A DNA stretch of 64,000 nt, from assembly GCA_002478745.1 (NCBI GenBank), contig DLQI01000155.1, positions 42,906-106,905 of the forward strand, read 5' to 3'. The notes below the pieces were generated by a model. That model saw only the letters and a list, made by a program, of their open reading frames with translations, was not told the origin of the DNA and ran no database searches. Within the stretch, counting starts at the first letter, position 1. Each line of letters starts with the position of its first letter. This document shows positions 54,407-62,444 of the stretch, in pieces. Source of the DNA: Rhodobacteraceae bacterium UBA7436 (GTDB lineage: Bacteria > Pseudomonadota > Alphaproteobacteria > Rhodobacterales > Rhodobacteraceae). Made by a program: the position numbers and the translations under genes.

Positions 54407-55665
54407 GCATTTAAGAGGGTTGTGAAGGTCTTTAGATCCTCGCCCTGCACTGCGGCCCACAGAGCACTTGCGACTGCTGATCCCACCAATCCGTTTGCCT
54501 TTTTCAACAACTTTTCTTTGCGCACTGAAAGCGACATGGGCGCTGCAAGATCATGGGTGACTGTGTGATCATTAACGTCCGTGACGATGCGCACTTTGGA
54601 TTGCATCTCAGATAGTGTTTCATCCCCGGTGACTGCTACTTTCTGCGCCAAAAGGTTGAGCGACTGATCCTTTGCTGCAACATCATTATACTGCTCAATA
54701 TCCCCTGTGTTGATCCCTGACAAAGCCATAGCAGCGGTTTGTGAATAACTAAATTTACACTCAAGACCTGTTCGCGGCTCCGCGATATTGCACACAGTCA
54801 ACCAACGTGGATGCGTGGTTACATGGACGCTTTGGATCGTTTCAGTTTCGACGCTCACATCTGCTAAGGCTTCAAGCATCGCATGTAGACCGTGGCAACA
54901 GGCGTGGAACTTGTGGCTGACGGTTTCCATTTGCCATGCGCCCTGCCCGATATTTGTTAGGTTGTGCTGACCGTGATGTGTTTCCCCAAACCCAAGCGGA
55001 CCTTCCAATCCATCGTCCGCAGACGTCATCCCCGATTGCGCCCAAAGCGCCGCTTCGACACCGCAGCGCGCGGCCAGCCCTGCATTCAATGGTTTGCCCA
55101 TCGTTCCGAATTGGGATTTGAGCCCAGACGCCATAGTGCTGGCCAAGCCAAGTGCCGCGCGAATTTGGGCGTCAGACAGTTTAAGCAACCGTGCCGCTGC
55201 GATCGTTGCACCGAATGCCCCTGCCGTGGCGGTTTGATGATAGCCGATTTGATAGTGATCACGCCCCAACCATAGACCGACATGAACGGAGGCTTCGGCG
55301 CCTATTAGGGCGGCGTCGATCATATCAGGGACCGATGCATCAACGTGCTGCTAAATTGCAAGAGCTGCCGAAACCACTGCCACTGAGGGATGCCCGATAT
55401 GTGCGAAATGCGTGTCGTCGAAATCCAATGCATGGGACAGTGTGCCGTTTATCAGCGCCGTATTGGTCGGTGATCCTGTGTCGCCACCTAGAACCTGGCA
55501 CGGGCCCCGCGTTGCGTTTGCAGTGACGAAGCCATCAAAACTGCCCTCTGCGGCGCCCGCCAATCCGCAAGCGGCCCAGTCTAACACCGACAATTGCATG
55601 ACATCACGCACATAACTGTTTGGTTGTGCGTTCGCAAAAGCGATCAGATCGTTGGTAAGGGTCAT
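54391..55665 (-). pseudogene. MmgE/PrpD-family gene with an in-frame amber codon
   Basis: One frame of 424 codons encodes an MmgE/PrpD protein (2-methylcitrate dehydratase-like): VLDWAACGLAGAAEGSF, GDTGSPTNTALINGTLSHALDFDDTH and HIGHPSVAVVSAAL in the first part, then YHQTATAGAFGATIAAARLL and the rest of the all-helical domain. A TAG at 55351-55353 splits it after residue 104 (SAALAI). The downstream part starts in the same frame QQHVDASVP with no shift. A single base change in CAG, GAG or AAG would explain it. The 5' start has GGAG upstream. As written, the downstream 310-residue piece has its own ATG at 55323 but lacks the N-terminal helices. Likely a recent pseudogene. Confidence 0.85.
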
Positions 55666-55704
55666 CTATGGCTCCGGTCAGGTGAACGACCAAAGCGGAT
55701 TTGC

Positions 55705-56148
55705 TTAGCCGTAAAGTGCGACAGCCCGCGCTTCGAACGCACGGACGACACGTTGCATCGCCTCGTTGAACACAAGGCCGATGATCCCTTGCAAGATGGC
55801 GTTTTTAAATTCAAAATCAACAAAGAAGATGACGTTGCACCCTGTTGGAGTGTCCTCAAATGCCCAATTGGATTTCATGTACTTAAACGGGCCATCCAAA
55901 TATTCTGTGTCTATCTTCATCTCATCTGGATACAGCGTCACATGGCTGCCGAACCGTTCGCGGAAAACTTTGAAAGAAATCACCAGATCCGCCTCAAGGA
56001 CCACGCTTTGCTCAACCGGTGTTGTGGATCGAATACGCGCAGCAGCGCACCACGGCAAAAACTGGGGATAAGATGCCACATCGGCCACCAGATCGTACAT
56101 CTGTTGGGCTGTGTATGGCAGAGGACGTGTTTCTGAGTGTGTGGGCAT
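55705..56148 (-). CDS. SRPBCC/START-like protein (Coq10/RatA type)
   Basis: A 147-residue lipid-binding fold protein starting MPTHSETRPLPYTAQQMYDLVADVASYPQFLPWC and ending in a long helix (NAMQRVVRAFEARAVALYG-like text). In this family Coq10 binds ubiquinone and supports respiration; bacterial RatA is a proposed toxin of ribosome association. Coq10-like transport is more likely in this aerobic group. It is divergent from hpt. Confidence 0.88.
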   Translation of the reverse strand: MPTHSETRPLPYTAQQMYDLVADVASYPQFLPWCAAARIRSTTPVEQSVVLEADLVISFKVFRERFGSHVTLYPDEMKIDTEYLDGPFKYMKSNWAFEDTPTGCNVIFFVDFEFKNAILQGIIGLVFNEAMQRVVRAFEARAVALYG

Positions 56149-56223
56149 AACTTTTTTGCATTTTAATATGGTTATCTTTCAAATCCATGTGTTACGAAAC
56201 CTTTGCAAATACAAGGGGTGAAC

Positions 56224-56760
56224 ATGCCACAGCGTCCATATGTCATCGATCAAATGATCTCGGCCAAATCCATTGCGGCACGGATTGAAGAGCTAAGTCA
56301 CGTGCTTCAAGACGAATTCAAAGGGACCGATAAACTGGTTGTTGTTGGCCTTTTACGCGGCTCGTTCGTGTTTATTGCTGACCTTGTACGCGAGTTAGAT
56401 TTGCCAATCGAAGTCGATTTCCTGGAAGCGTCCAGTTACGGTGATGGCATGGAAAGCAGCCGAGAAGTTCGCATTCTCAAGGACTTGCGCGGCGCGATTG
56501 AAGGTCGCGATGTTTTAGTCGTTGAGGATATTGTCGACACGGGCCACACCTTGAACCATGTCACAAAGATGCTTTTGACACGCAATCCTGCACGACTGAA
56601 ATCTGTGGCTTTGTTGGACAAACCCTCGCGGCGCGAAGTCGATTTCCGCGCGGACTATGTTGGTTTTGATATCCCAGATGAATTTGTCGTGGGATATGGA
56701 ATTGATTTTGCACAGCGCAACCGGAACCTCCCCTATATTGGGAAGGTTCGGTTCACTTAA
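56224..56760 (+). CDS. hpt: Hypoxanthine phosphoribosyltransferase
   Basis: A 178-residue purine-salvage enzyme making IMP and GMP. The PRPP motif is VLVVEDIVDTGHTLNHV and the flexible-loop text ASSYGDGMESSREVRI is present; DKPSRREVDFRADYVGFDIPDEFVVGYGIDF ends the domain. ATG 56224 follows AAGGGGTG; the in-frame codons upstream are not supported. Confidence 0.94.
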   Translation: MPQRPYVIDQMISAKSIAARIEELSHVLQDEFKGTDKLVVVGLLRGSFVFIADLVRELDLPIEVDFLEASSYGDGMESSREVRILKDLRGAIEGRDVLVVEDIVDTGHTLNHVTKMLLTRNPARLKSVALLDKPSRREVDFRADYVGFDIPDEFVVGYGIDFAQRNRNLPYIGKVRFT

Positions 56761-56777
56761 TCTGAAGTAAATCGGTC

Positions 56778-57059
56778 TTAGTTCCAGACGATTTCACGCA
56801 TAACTGTGTGCGCTTCAGCAATTTTTGTTTTGTCTTCGCGATAAACTGCTGGAAATTCCATCAGATCGATACGGCCGTTCGTGCGTTTGATGTATTGGCG
56901 ATACTCGTCTTTGATTTTGACGCGTTTCACGCTGTATTGTGCCGGAACTTTAACTTCCTGATAGCATCCAACGCGTGTTGCGCGTGACTCGTCAGCAGCA
57001 GATGCTGGTGCTGCGATAACAAATGAGATTGCCACTAATGGGGCTAAAAAAATTTTCAT
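56778..57059 (-). CDS. Small secreted protein, first of two tandem paralogs
   Basis: A 93-residue precursor: signal peptide MKIFLAPLVAISFVIAAPASA, then a mature part with one Cys (GCYQEVKVPAQYSVKRVKIK) and a basic, aromatic-rich stretch (RIDLMEFPAVYREDK). The pattern CYxxVxVPA and a later PxVY is shared with the product at 57218-57490. Strong ribosome site AAAAGGA. No family recognised; periplasmic. Confidence 0.75.
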   Translation of the reverse strand: MKIFLAPLVAISFVIAAPASAADESRATRVGCYQEVKVPAQYSVKRVKIKDEYRQYIKRTNGRIDLMEFPAVYREDKTKIAEAHTVMREIVWN

Positions 57060-57162
57060 AACTTATCCTTTTCAAAGTTAACTGGCCTTTGGTTAACCAA
57101 GAATAAGGGCCAAATAACGGCCCCACTCTGACAAGAATACGAATCTGACGTTGAAAACGCAC

Positions 57163-57196
57163 AAAAAAAGAGGCGCACAGCAGATGTACACCTCTT
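57163..57196 (-). terminator. Terminator after the second secreted-protein gene
   Basis: On the minus strand AAGAGGTGTACA pairs with TGTGCGCCTCTT (12 pairs, two T-G) across the loop TCTGC, followed by seven Ts. It ends the gene at 57218-57490 before the paralog at 56778-57059, so the two paralogs are transcribed separately. Confidence 0.88.
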
Positions 57197-57217
57197 AATT
57201 TGCATTTAGTTAACGGC

Positions 57218-57490
57218 TTACTTGTTGCAAGCAGCTTTAACTTTAGGGTAATGACCTTTGCTCTTCTGGTGTGTGTGCTGAATATAAACTGGTGCGTAGT
57301 AAACTTCTACCAGTTGGCCACCACGGTGCTCCCACTTAGTGTGAGCTGCAGAGTGCAATTTCTTGTGTGTTTCAGTTTTCGCAGGAACCCAAACGCTGTC
57401 GTAACAAGCGACGACTTTGCCTTCCCAAGCCATTGCTGGCGCTGCGAAGGAAACCAAAACGGCTGCTGCTGCTAAAATTGTAGTCTTCAT
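57218..57490 (-). CDS. Small secreted protein, second of two tandem paralogs
   Basis: A 90-residue precursor: signal peptide MKTTILAAAAVLVSFAAPAMA, then WEGKVVACYDSVWVPAKTE and GGQLVEVYYAPVYIQHTHQKSK. The mature part is basic and rich in His and Lys (HTHQKSKGHYPKVKAACNK). The two Cys, one early and one near the end, could form a disulfide. GGAGAA stands seven bases before ATG. Paralogous to the gene just downstream. Confidence 0.75.
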   Translation of the reverse strand: MKTTILAAAAVLVSFAAPAMAWEGKVVACYDSVWVPAKTETHKKLHSAAHTKWEHRGGQLVEVYYAPVYIQHTHQKSKGHYPKVKAACNK

Positions 57491-57914
57491 AATAAGTTCT
57501 CCATTTATAAATAGTGGGCTCAAATTAGCAGCGCCATTAACCATGTCTTGCGAAAATTGAGTAATTTTCGACTTTCGAGCGTAAATTGTGTCGAAAAATT
57601 GACGCATTCACAGTTTTGTGTCGGATAGGACACAGTCGCGTGATGCACCTTAAGTCACTGAAAACGTTACTGTATCTAATTTGGAAACAATTGCTCAGTT
57701 TAGAATGCACTGTAAACCCCAGATAGAATCACTTGCCGCGGCTACAGCAACCGATCCCAAGTAAAGGCCACTGTTATCGCGCAGCAAAGTCCCACCCAAG
57801 CTTACGCGCCCTTCAGCTGACGACATTTTGACAACTAAAAAAGAAAGCGTTCCCAATCCTTTAAGACCGAAAATGCTGTTCGAAATTTGAGATCAGATGG
57901 TGGAAACCCGCGAG
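57491..57914. other. Spacer between the secreted-protein gene and lipA
   Basis: 424 bases with several small inverted repeats. CGAAAATT (57551-57558) pairs with AATTTTCG (57563-57570) across four bases; TGTGTC and GACACA (57617-57634) form a second hairpin. A stretch with protein-like reading on the minus strand (57695-57892) has no proper start codon at its head and is treated as unassigned. The promoter of the secreted-protein gene should lie at its left end. Confidence 0.5.
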
Positions 57915-58862
57915 TTAGCCGTGTTTTGCCTGACGTGCAGCGCGCAACTGAGCGAAATCATCACCGGCGTGATAGCTAGACCGTGTGAGCGGCGTAGCGG
58001 ACACCATTAAGAAGCCCTTGCCGTAAGCCGCCTTTTCATAAGCTGCAAACTCGTCAGGGTGCACAAAGCGATCAACGGCGTGGTGCTTGGGTGTCGGTTG
58101 CAGATATTGGCCCAAAGTCAGGAAGTCGATATCAGCAGCACGCATGTCTTCCATGACCTGCATCACGGATTGGCGATCCTCACCCAATCCAACCATAATG
58201 CCCGATTTGGTGAACATCATTGGGTCCAGTTCTTTCACACGCTGCAAAAGTCGCAGTGAATGGAAGTAGCGCGCACCTGGACGCACCTCTGGATAAAATC
58301 CCGGAACAGTTTCAAGGTTGTGGTTAAAAACATCAGGACGCGCCTCAACGACCACTTCCAAAACAGAAGGGTCACAGCGGATAAAGTCCGGTGTTAGAAT
58401 TTCAATCGTGGTGTTCGGGCTGCGGTGACGGATCGCGCGAATAGTTTGTGCAAAGTGATCCGCACCACCATCCGTGATATCGTCGCGATCAACCGAGGTC
58501 ACAACAACGTGGTTCAGACCTAGTTTTTCAACAGCATGCGCAACACGTCCCGGTTCAAAGGTGTCTAAGTCTTCTGGCGGTTTACCAGTCGCAATGTTGC
58601 AGAAGGTACATGCGCGCGTGCAGACCTCCCCCATAATCATCATGGTCGCGTGCCCTTGGCTCCAACATTCGCCCACGTTTGGGCAACCTGCTTCTTCGCA
58701 GACCGTAACAAGGTTATTATCACGCATGATTTTGCGCGTTTCATCATAGCCCTTGCTGTTGGGGGCTTTGACCCTAATCCAATCTGGCTTTTTTGGCTGT
58801 GGACTGTCTGGACGCCGCGCTTTTTCAGGGTGGCGTTGTTCAGGAATTTTCAGATCACGCAT
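57915..58862 (-). CDS. lipA: Lipoyl synthase
   Basis: A 315-residue radical-SAM enzyme that inserts two sulfurs into octanoyl groups on lipoyl domains. It has the auxiliary cluster Cys set at 55, 60 and 66 (CEEAGCPNVGEC) and the radical-SAM CxxxCxxC at 81, 85 and 88 (CTRACTFC). Start ATG 58862 follows AAAAGGC. It depends on Fe-S carriers such as the ErpA encoded in this window. Confidence 0.97.
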   Translation of the reverse strand: MRDLKIPEQRHPEKARRPDSPQPKKPDWIRVKAPNSKGYDETRKIMRDNNLVTVCEEAGCPNVGECWSQGHATMMIMGEVCTRACTFCNIATGKPPEDLDTFEPGRVAHAVEKLGLNHVVVTSVDRDDITDGGADHFAQTIRAIRHRSPNTTIEILTPDFIRCDPSVLEVVVEARPDVFNHNLETVPGFYPEVRPGARYFHSLRLLQRVKELDPMMFTKSGIMVGLGEDRQSVMQVMEDMRAADIDFLTLGQYLQPTPKHHAVDRFVHPDEFAAYEKAAYGKGFLMVSATPLTRSSYHAGDDFAQLRAARQAKHG

Positions 58863-59003
58863 GTTATCGGCCTTTTGGGCTGCGCTTTGGCAGCAAGAGT
58901 TTGGTTAGTTTAACCTTAAACCGTTTTAGTTAAAACCCAATGTAGCGCATTCCAGCTATGTTCCAGCGCGAAACCACGCTTTTTATGCCTAGCTTTGTAT
59001 CTG

Positions 59004-60138
59004 TTAGCCGATCATGCCACCCGCTGCAGACCCAAGTGTCCGTTCATAGTGTTGATGCAGCCGCATCAATGCGATCCGCAATACAATCTTTCCCGACCGC
59101 GCCGACCAGCCAAGCCGCTTTCCCGCGGCCTCGAGTCCTTCAAGATAACAACAACACCGCATTAAAACATCCGACAGCCCAGGTCCCAGGTCTGTCATGG
59201 CATCGGCAACCCGTTTGCGCGCCGCTGCGGGTCCATCGCCCACACCACTGTCAGGCGCAAAACCACCATGCCCGCCCGAGGTCAGGAAACGATCCCAGTT
59301 TTGAGCGACCCGAGGTCCCATTTGAGCCAATTCGAAATCCTCGCGTAGACGTTCGCCGACCCGGACCAAGTCGTCGCTTAGGAGCTGTTTCATCTTTATC
59401 GCGCCGACGTGCCAAGGCCGTCAGTGGCGATTCTGACAGGTTATAACGCATCCTTTTTGGGCGCCCTGTGTCCGCATCTGGAAGTGTCTTTTCGCCCCAC
59501 TCGCGGTGCTGATTTCCAAAACTGGTTTGTTCTTCTGACATTCCTTTCGGATTTTGATCATTCGCTCCCTCAAGCATTTGGGTAAGTGACGTGCGCCCTG
59601 CGGCCGTAATTTGATAGCGTACAATTCGACCCGTTGTTTGGGCCGCAATCCAGTTTTTTAACGCCATCGCCTGCGCAATGTGGCGTTCGACAACCGCGGT
59701 TCGCGTACTTTTACCGTTTGCCCCATCACGGACAACCACCGCTTTGTCCATATCCGCAGCAACGGCTAGGACAGCGCCCTTTTCACACAAGCGCCGCAGG
59801 ATGCGCATGGCGTCCTGTTCTAATCCATCTTTGTCGGTGGTGATCTTGGTATAAAAGCTCATATCAGTCGTTTCCTTGTTTGGGGACACAGACCAATCTT
59901 GGGACGTGTCGAAATGGTGATTGCCTAATTGATGAAGAACGGCGTCAACCAAAGGGTCGTCACGGCGGGTTTCCACCTTGCGAATTTGACGCAGAATAGT
60001 TGAGGCATGGCAGCCCGATAAGCGTGCTAAAGCCCGAATAGGTAAGCCTGCGTGGGTATGTGCCAGATAAATTTGCGCCGGAATGGGTACCCAATTTGGC
60101 AAAGAGGTCGCGGTCGCAATATGTTGCGTGATGTCCAT
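59004..60138 (-). pseudogene. HTH/DUF6456 protein gene broken by a frameshift
   Basis: Two overlapping frames together give one protein of about 378 residues. The first part begins MDITQHIATATSLPNWVPIP with an HTH (IRALARLSGCHASTILRQIRK, near 33-53) and reads in frame to LTALARRRDKDE; it then goes out of frame and stops at 59251. The second part starts LLSDDLVRVGERLREDFELA and ends GKIVLRIALMRLHQHYERT, the DUF6456 domain. A one-base insertion or two-base deletion near 59375-59400 explains the shift. The 5' start has AAAGGAGA nine bases upstream. In Rhodobacterales these two parts are one protein, so I call this a pseudogene, though a sequencing error or programmed shift is possible. Confidence 0.8.
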
Positions 60139-60394
60139 TAACAGATGTCTCCTTTAGCAGAGACGTAGTTTTTTCCACCACTTACCCCCAGCTTTCTCCA
60201 CACAACCTAAGGATGTGTACATTACTTGTTAGTTAACGAATTCAACAATCTTCATCATTGTTTCTAAAGTATAAACAGTCGTGAACCCTGCGCACTTAGC
60301 CATACTGCCACGCGCAACACCCATAAATGCCGTGCGATAAATCCAATGATTGGGACAACTTTGCCCAAAGCTTTAGTTCTTAAGGGGATTTTAC

Positions 60395-60694
60395 ATGCAA
60401 GACGTATTAACCATTTTACAGCAGTTACAGCGCCCAAGGCTCTTGATGCGCGCGGCACGCATCGGTGCGATGGATTATAGACGCACGGCGCAACTGCCAC
60501 GTCTTCTTGGTTATGGTCAAATGCCCAAGCACTCAGAGGCTATTTTGCGGCTTATCGAAATTGAAGGCGATCTAAACGCACTGCGCAAAGCAGGCGAATC
60601 TGCCTACAACCTGCTGCGCCATATCGATGTGATGATTGCGATCGTGGGAGAGGCACGCGATTTACGCGCCTCTCAACCAAAACCTGTCGACTGA
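60395..60694 (+). CDS. DUF6477-like Rhodobacterales protein
   Basis: A 99-residue helical protein starting MQDVLTILQQLQRPRLLMRAARIGAMDYRR and containing ILRLIEIEGDLNALRKAGES. From memory it matches a small family (DUF6477) seen next to the HTH/DUF6456 gene in Rhodobacterales; the function is not known. AAGGGG lies eight bases before ATG. Its stop abuts the stop of convergent mttB-like gene. Confidence 0.7.
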   Translation: MQDVLTILQQLQRPRLLMRAARIGAMDYRRTAQLPRLLGYGQMPKHSEAILRLIEIEGDLNALRKAGESAYNLLRHIDVMIAIVGEARDLRASQPKPVD

Positions 60695-62242
60695 CTACAT
60701 AAAGGAGTCAGGCTCGGCTTCTTTACGTTTTGCAATGTAGTCATTTAGACCGTCTGCAATGCCCTGATCCAATGGCGGCTTAACATAGTCGTTCAACATT
60801 TTCTCAACACGGGCAGTTGCCAATGATTGCGTATCGCGCGCGCCCTCATCTTCCCACGTCTCGAATGGTTTGTAGTCCAACAGGTCTGACTTCCAGAACG
60901 CATCCTTAAAATTGGCTTGCGTGTGTGCGCATCCCAAATAGTGCCCACCGGGCCCAACTTCGCGGATCGCATCCATAGCTTGTGCGTTCTCATCGATTTC
61001 AACGCCGCGTGCGAGGTGATGCAACGCACCCAACTGATCCGCGTCCATTACGAATTTCTCGAACGAGCTGACCAATCCACCTTCAAGCCAACCGCAAGAG
61101 TGCAGCATAAAGTTCACACCCGCCAAAAGGCCCATGTTCAGGCTATTGGCTGTTTCATAAGCAGCCTGCGCGTCAGGTAGTTTCGATCCAGTGAACCCGC
61201 CGGATGAACGATATGGCAATCCCATGCGGCGCGCCAACTGCCCTGCACCATATGTTATGTGCGCTGCCTCAGGTGTGCCGAAGGTTGGCGCGCCAGAGTT
61301 CATATCGATAGACGTAACAAAGGCACCCATAATTACTGGGGCACCGGGACGGATCAATTGGCTGTATGCAATGCCAGCCAATGCTTCTGCCATAACTTGG
61401 GTCAACGTGCCTGCAACAGAAACCGGTGCCATAGCCCCGCCAACGATAAACGGCGAAACGATACAGGCCTGATTGTTTTGCGCATAAACTTCAAGCGCAC
61501 CCATCATAACGTCATCAAACGTCATCGGTGAGTTGATGTTGATCAGGCTGGTCATGACTGTGTTCTCTTGAACAAAGTCTTTACCAAACAGGATGCTGGC
61601 CATGTCTACGCTGTCTTGGGCGCGGGATGGTTCTGTCACGGACCCCATGAACGGCTTGTCTGACAGCGTCATGTGGGCGTGCAGCATGTCCAAGTGTCGT
61701 TTATTCACTGGCACATCTGTTGGCTCGCATACCGTACCACCAGAGTGGTGCAACCATTTGGACATATAGCCCAGTTTCACGAATTTCTGAAAATCCCCGA
61801 TGGTTGCATAACGGCGCCCACCTTCTGCGTCACGAACGAAGGGAGGGCCATAAACTGGAGCAAGCACCAAATTTCGGCCACCAATTTCGACATTGCGTTC
61901 TGGGTTGCGGGCATGTTGGGTGAACGTAGAGGGAGCTGTTGCACATAGTTTGCGCGCTAGACCTTTTGGAATACGAACCCGTTCGCCGTCAATGTCTGCA
62001 CCCGCATCTGCCCAACGTTTTAGAGCAGCAGGGTTATCAAGGAAGTTAACACCAACTTCTTCAAGGATCTGTTCGGCGTTTGCCTCAATGATGCAAAGCG
62101 CTTCTTCGGTCAGAACCTCAAAGTTTGGGATATTGCGTTCGATGTATTTTGCCGTTTCAAAAGACACTGCTGTTCGTGCTGCACGACGTGCTGCACCGCC
62201 GCCACCGCGTCCGCGTCTTGCTGGAGTTGCTGATTCAGACAT
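60695..62242 (-). CDS. MttB-family (trimethylamine methyltransferase-like) protein without pyrrolysine
   Basis: A 515-residue TIM-barrel methyltransferase of the MttB superfamily. It starts MSESATPARRGRGGGG after AAAAGGG and shows DADQLGALHHLARGVEIDE and GPGGHYLGCAHTQANFKDAFWKSDLLDYKPFETW near the end, typical of the family. It has no internal TAG, so it is a non-pyrrolysine member; such proteins demethylate quaternary amines such as glycine betaine, but the substrate cannot be told. No corrinoid protein gene adjoins it. Confidence 0.88.
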   Translation of the reverse strand: MSESATPARRGRGGGGAARRAARTAVSFETAKYIERNIPNFEVLTEEALCIIEANAEQILEEVGVNFLDNPAALKRWADAGADIDGERVRIPKGLARKLCATAPSTFTQHARNPERNVEIGGRNLVLAPVYGPPFVRDAEGGRRYATIGDFQKFVKLGYMSKWLHHSGGTVCEPTDVPVNKRHLDMLHAHMTLSDKPFMGSVTEPSRAQDSVDMASILFGKDFVQENTVMTSLININSPMTFDDVMMGALEVYAQNNQACIVSPFIVGGAMAPVSVAGTLTQVMAEALAGIAYSQLIRPGAPVIMGAFVTSIDMNSGAPTFGTPEAAHITYGAGQLARRMGLPYRSSGGFTGSKLPDAQAAYETANSLNMGLLAGVNFMLHSCGWLEGGLVSSFEKFVMDADQLGALHHLARGVEIDENAQAMDAIREVGPGGHYLGCAHTQANFKDAFWKSDLLDYKPFETWEDEGARDTQSLATARVEKMLNDYVKPPLDQGIADGLNDYIAKRKEAEPDSFM

Positions 62243-62444
62243 GATGATCCCTTTTTTATCGACATTGCGTGATTGGCTGATACCTGAGTGCCGCCCCATG
62301 TCACCCTGAATTTGCGGCGATGCTGGGAAAAAAGCGACATCTTAGCGCTGCGAATTCGGTTCCTCGCAAAAACATACCCATTCGAACCGCAAAGCAGCTC
62401 TCCAACACTTGCCAGCCCCTCCACATCTGCATATTGCAGGACGC

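Noticed and set aside
1425..55353. Reassignment of TAG to a sense codon in this genome
   Set aside because: Several intact genes in the window end in TAG at their normal family length, one lesion is TAA and another is a frameshift, so gene decay explains the pattern with fewer assumptions.
60139..60394. A near DnaA box (TTCTCCACA) and AT-rich stretch in the HTH-DUF6477 spacer as a second DnaA site
   Set aside because: Only one mismatched box; not enough to claim.
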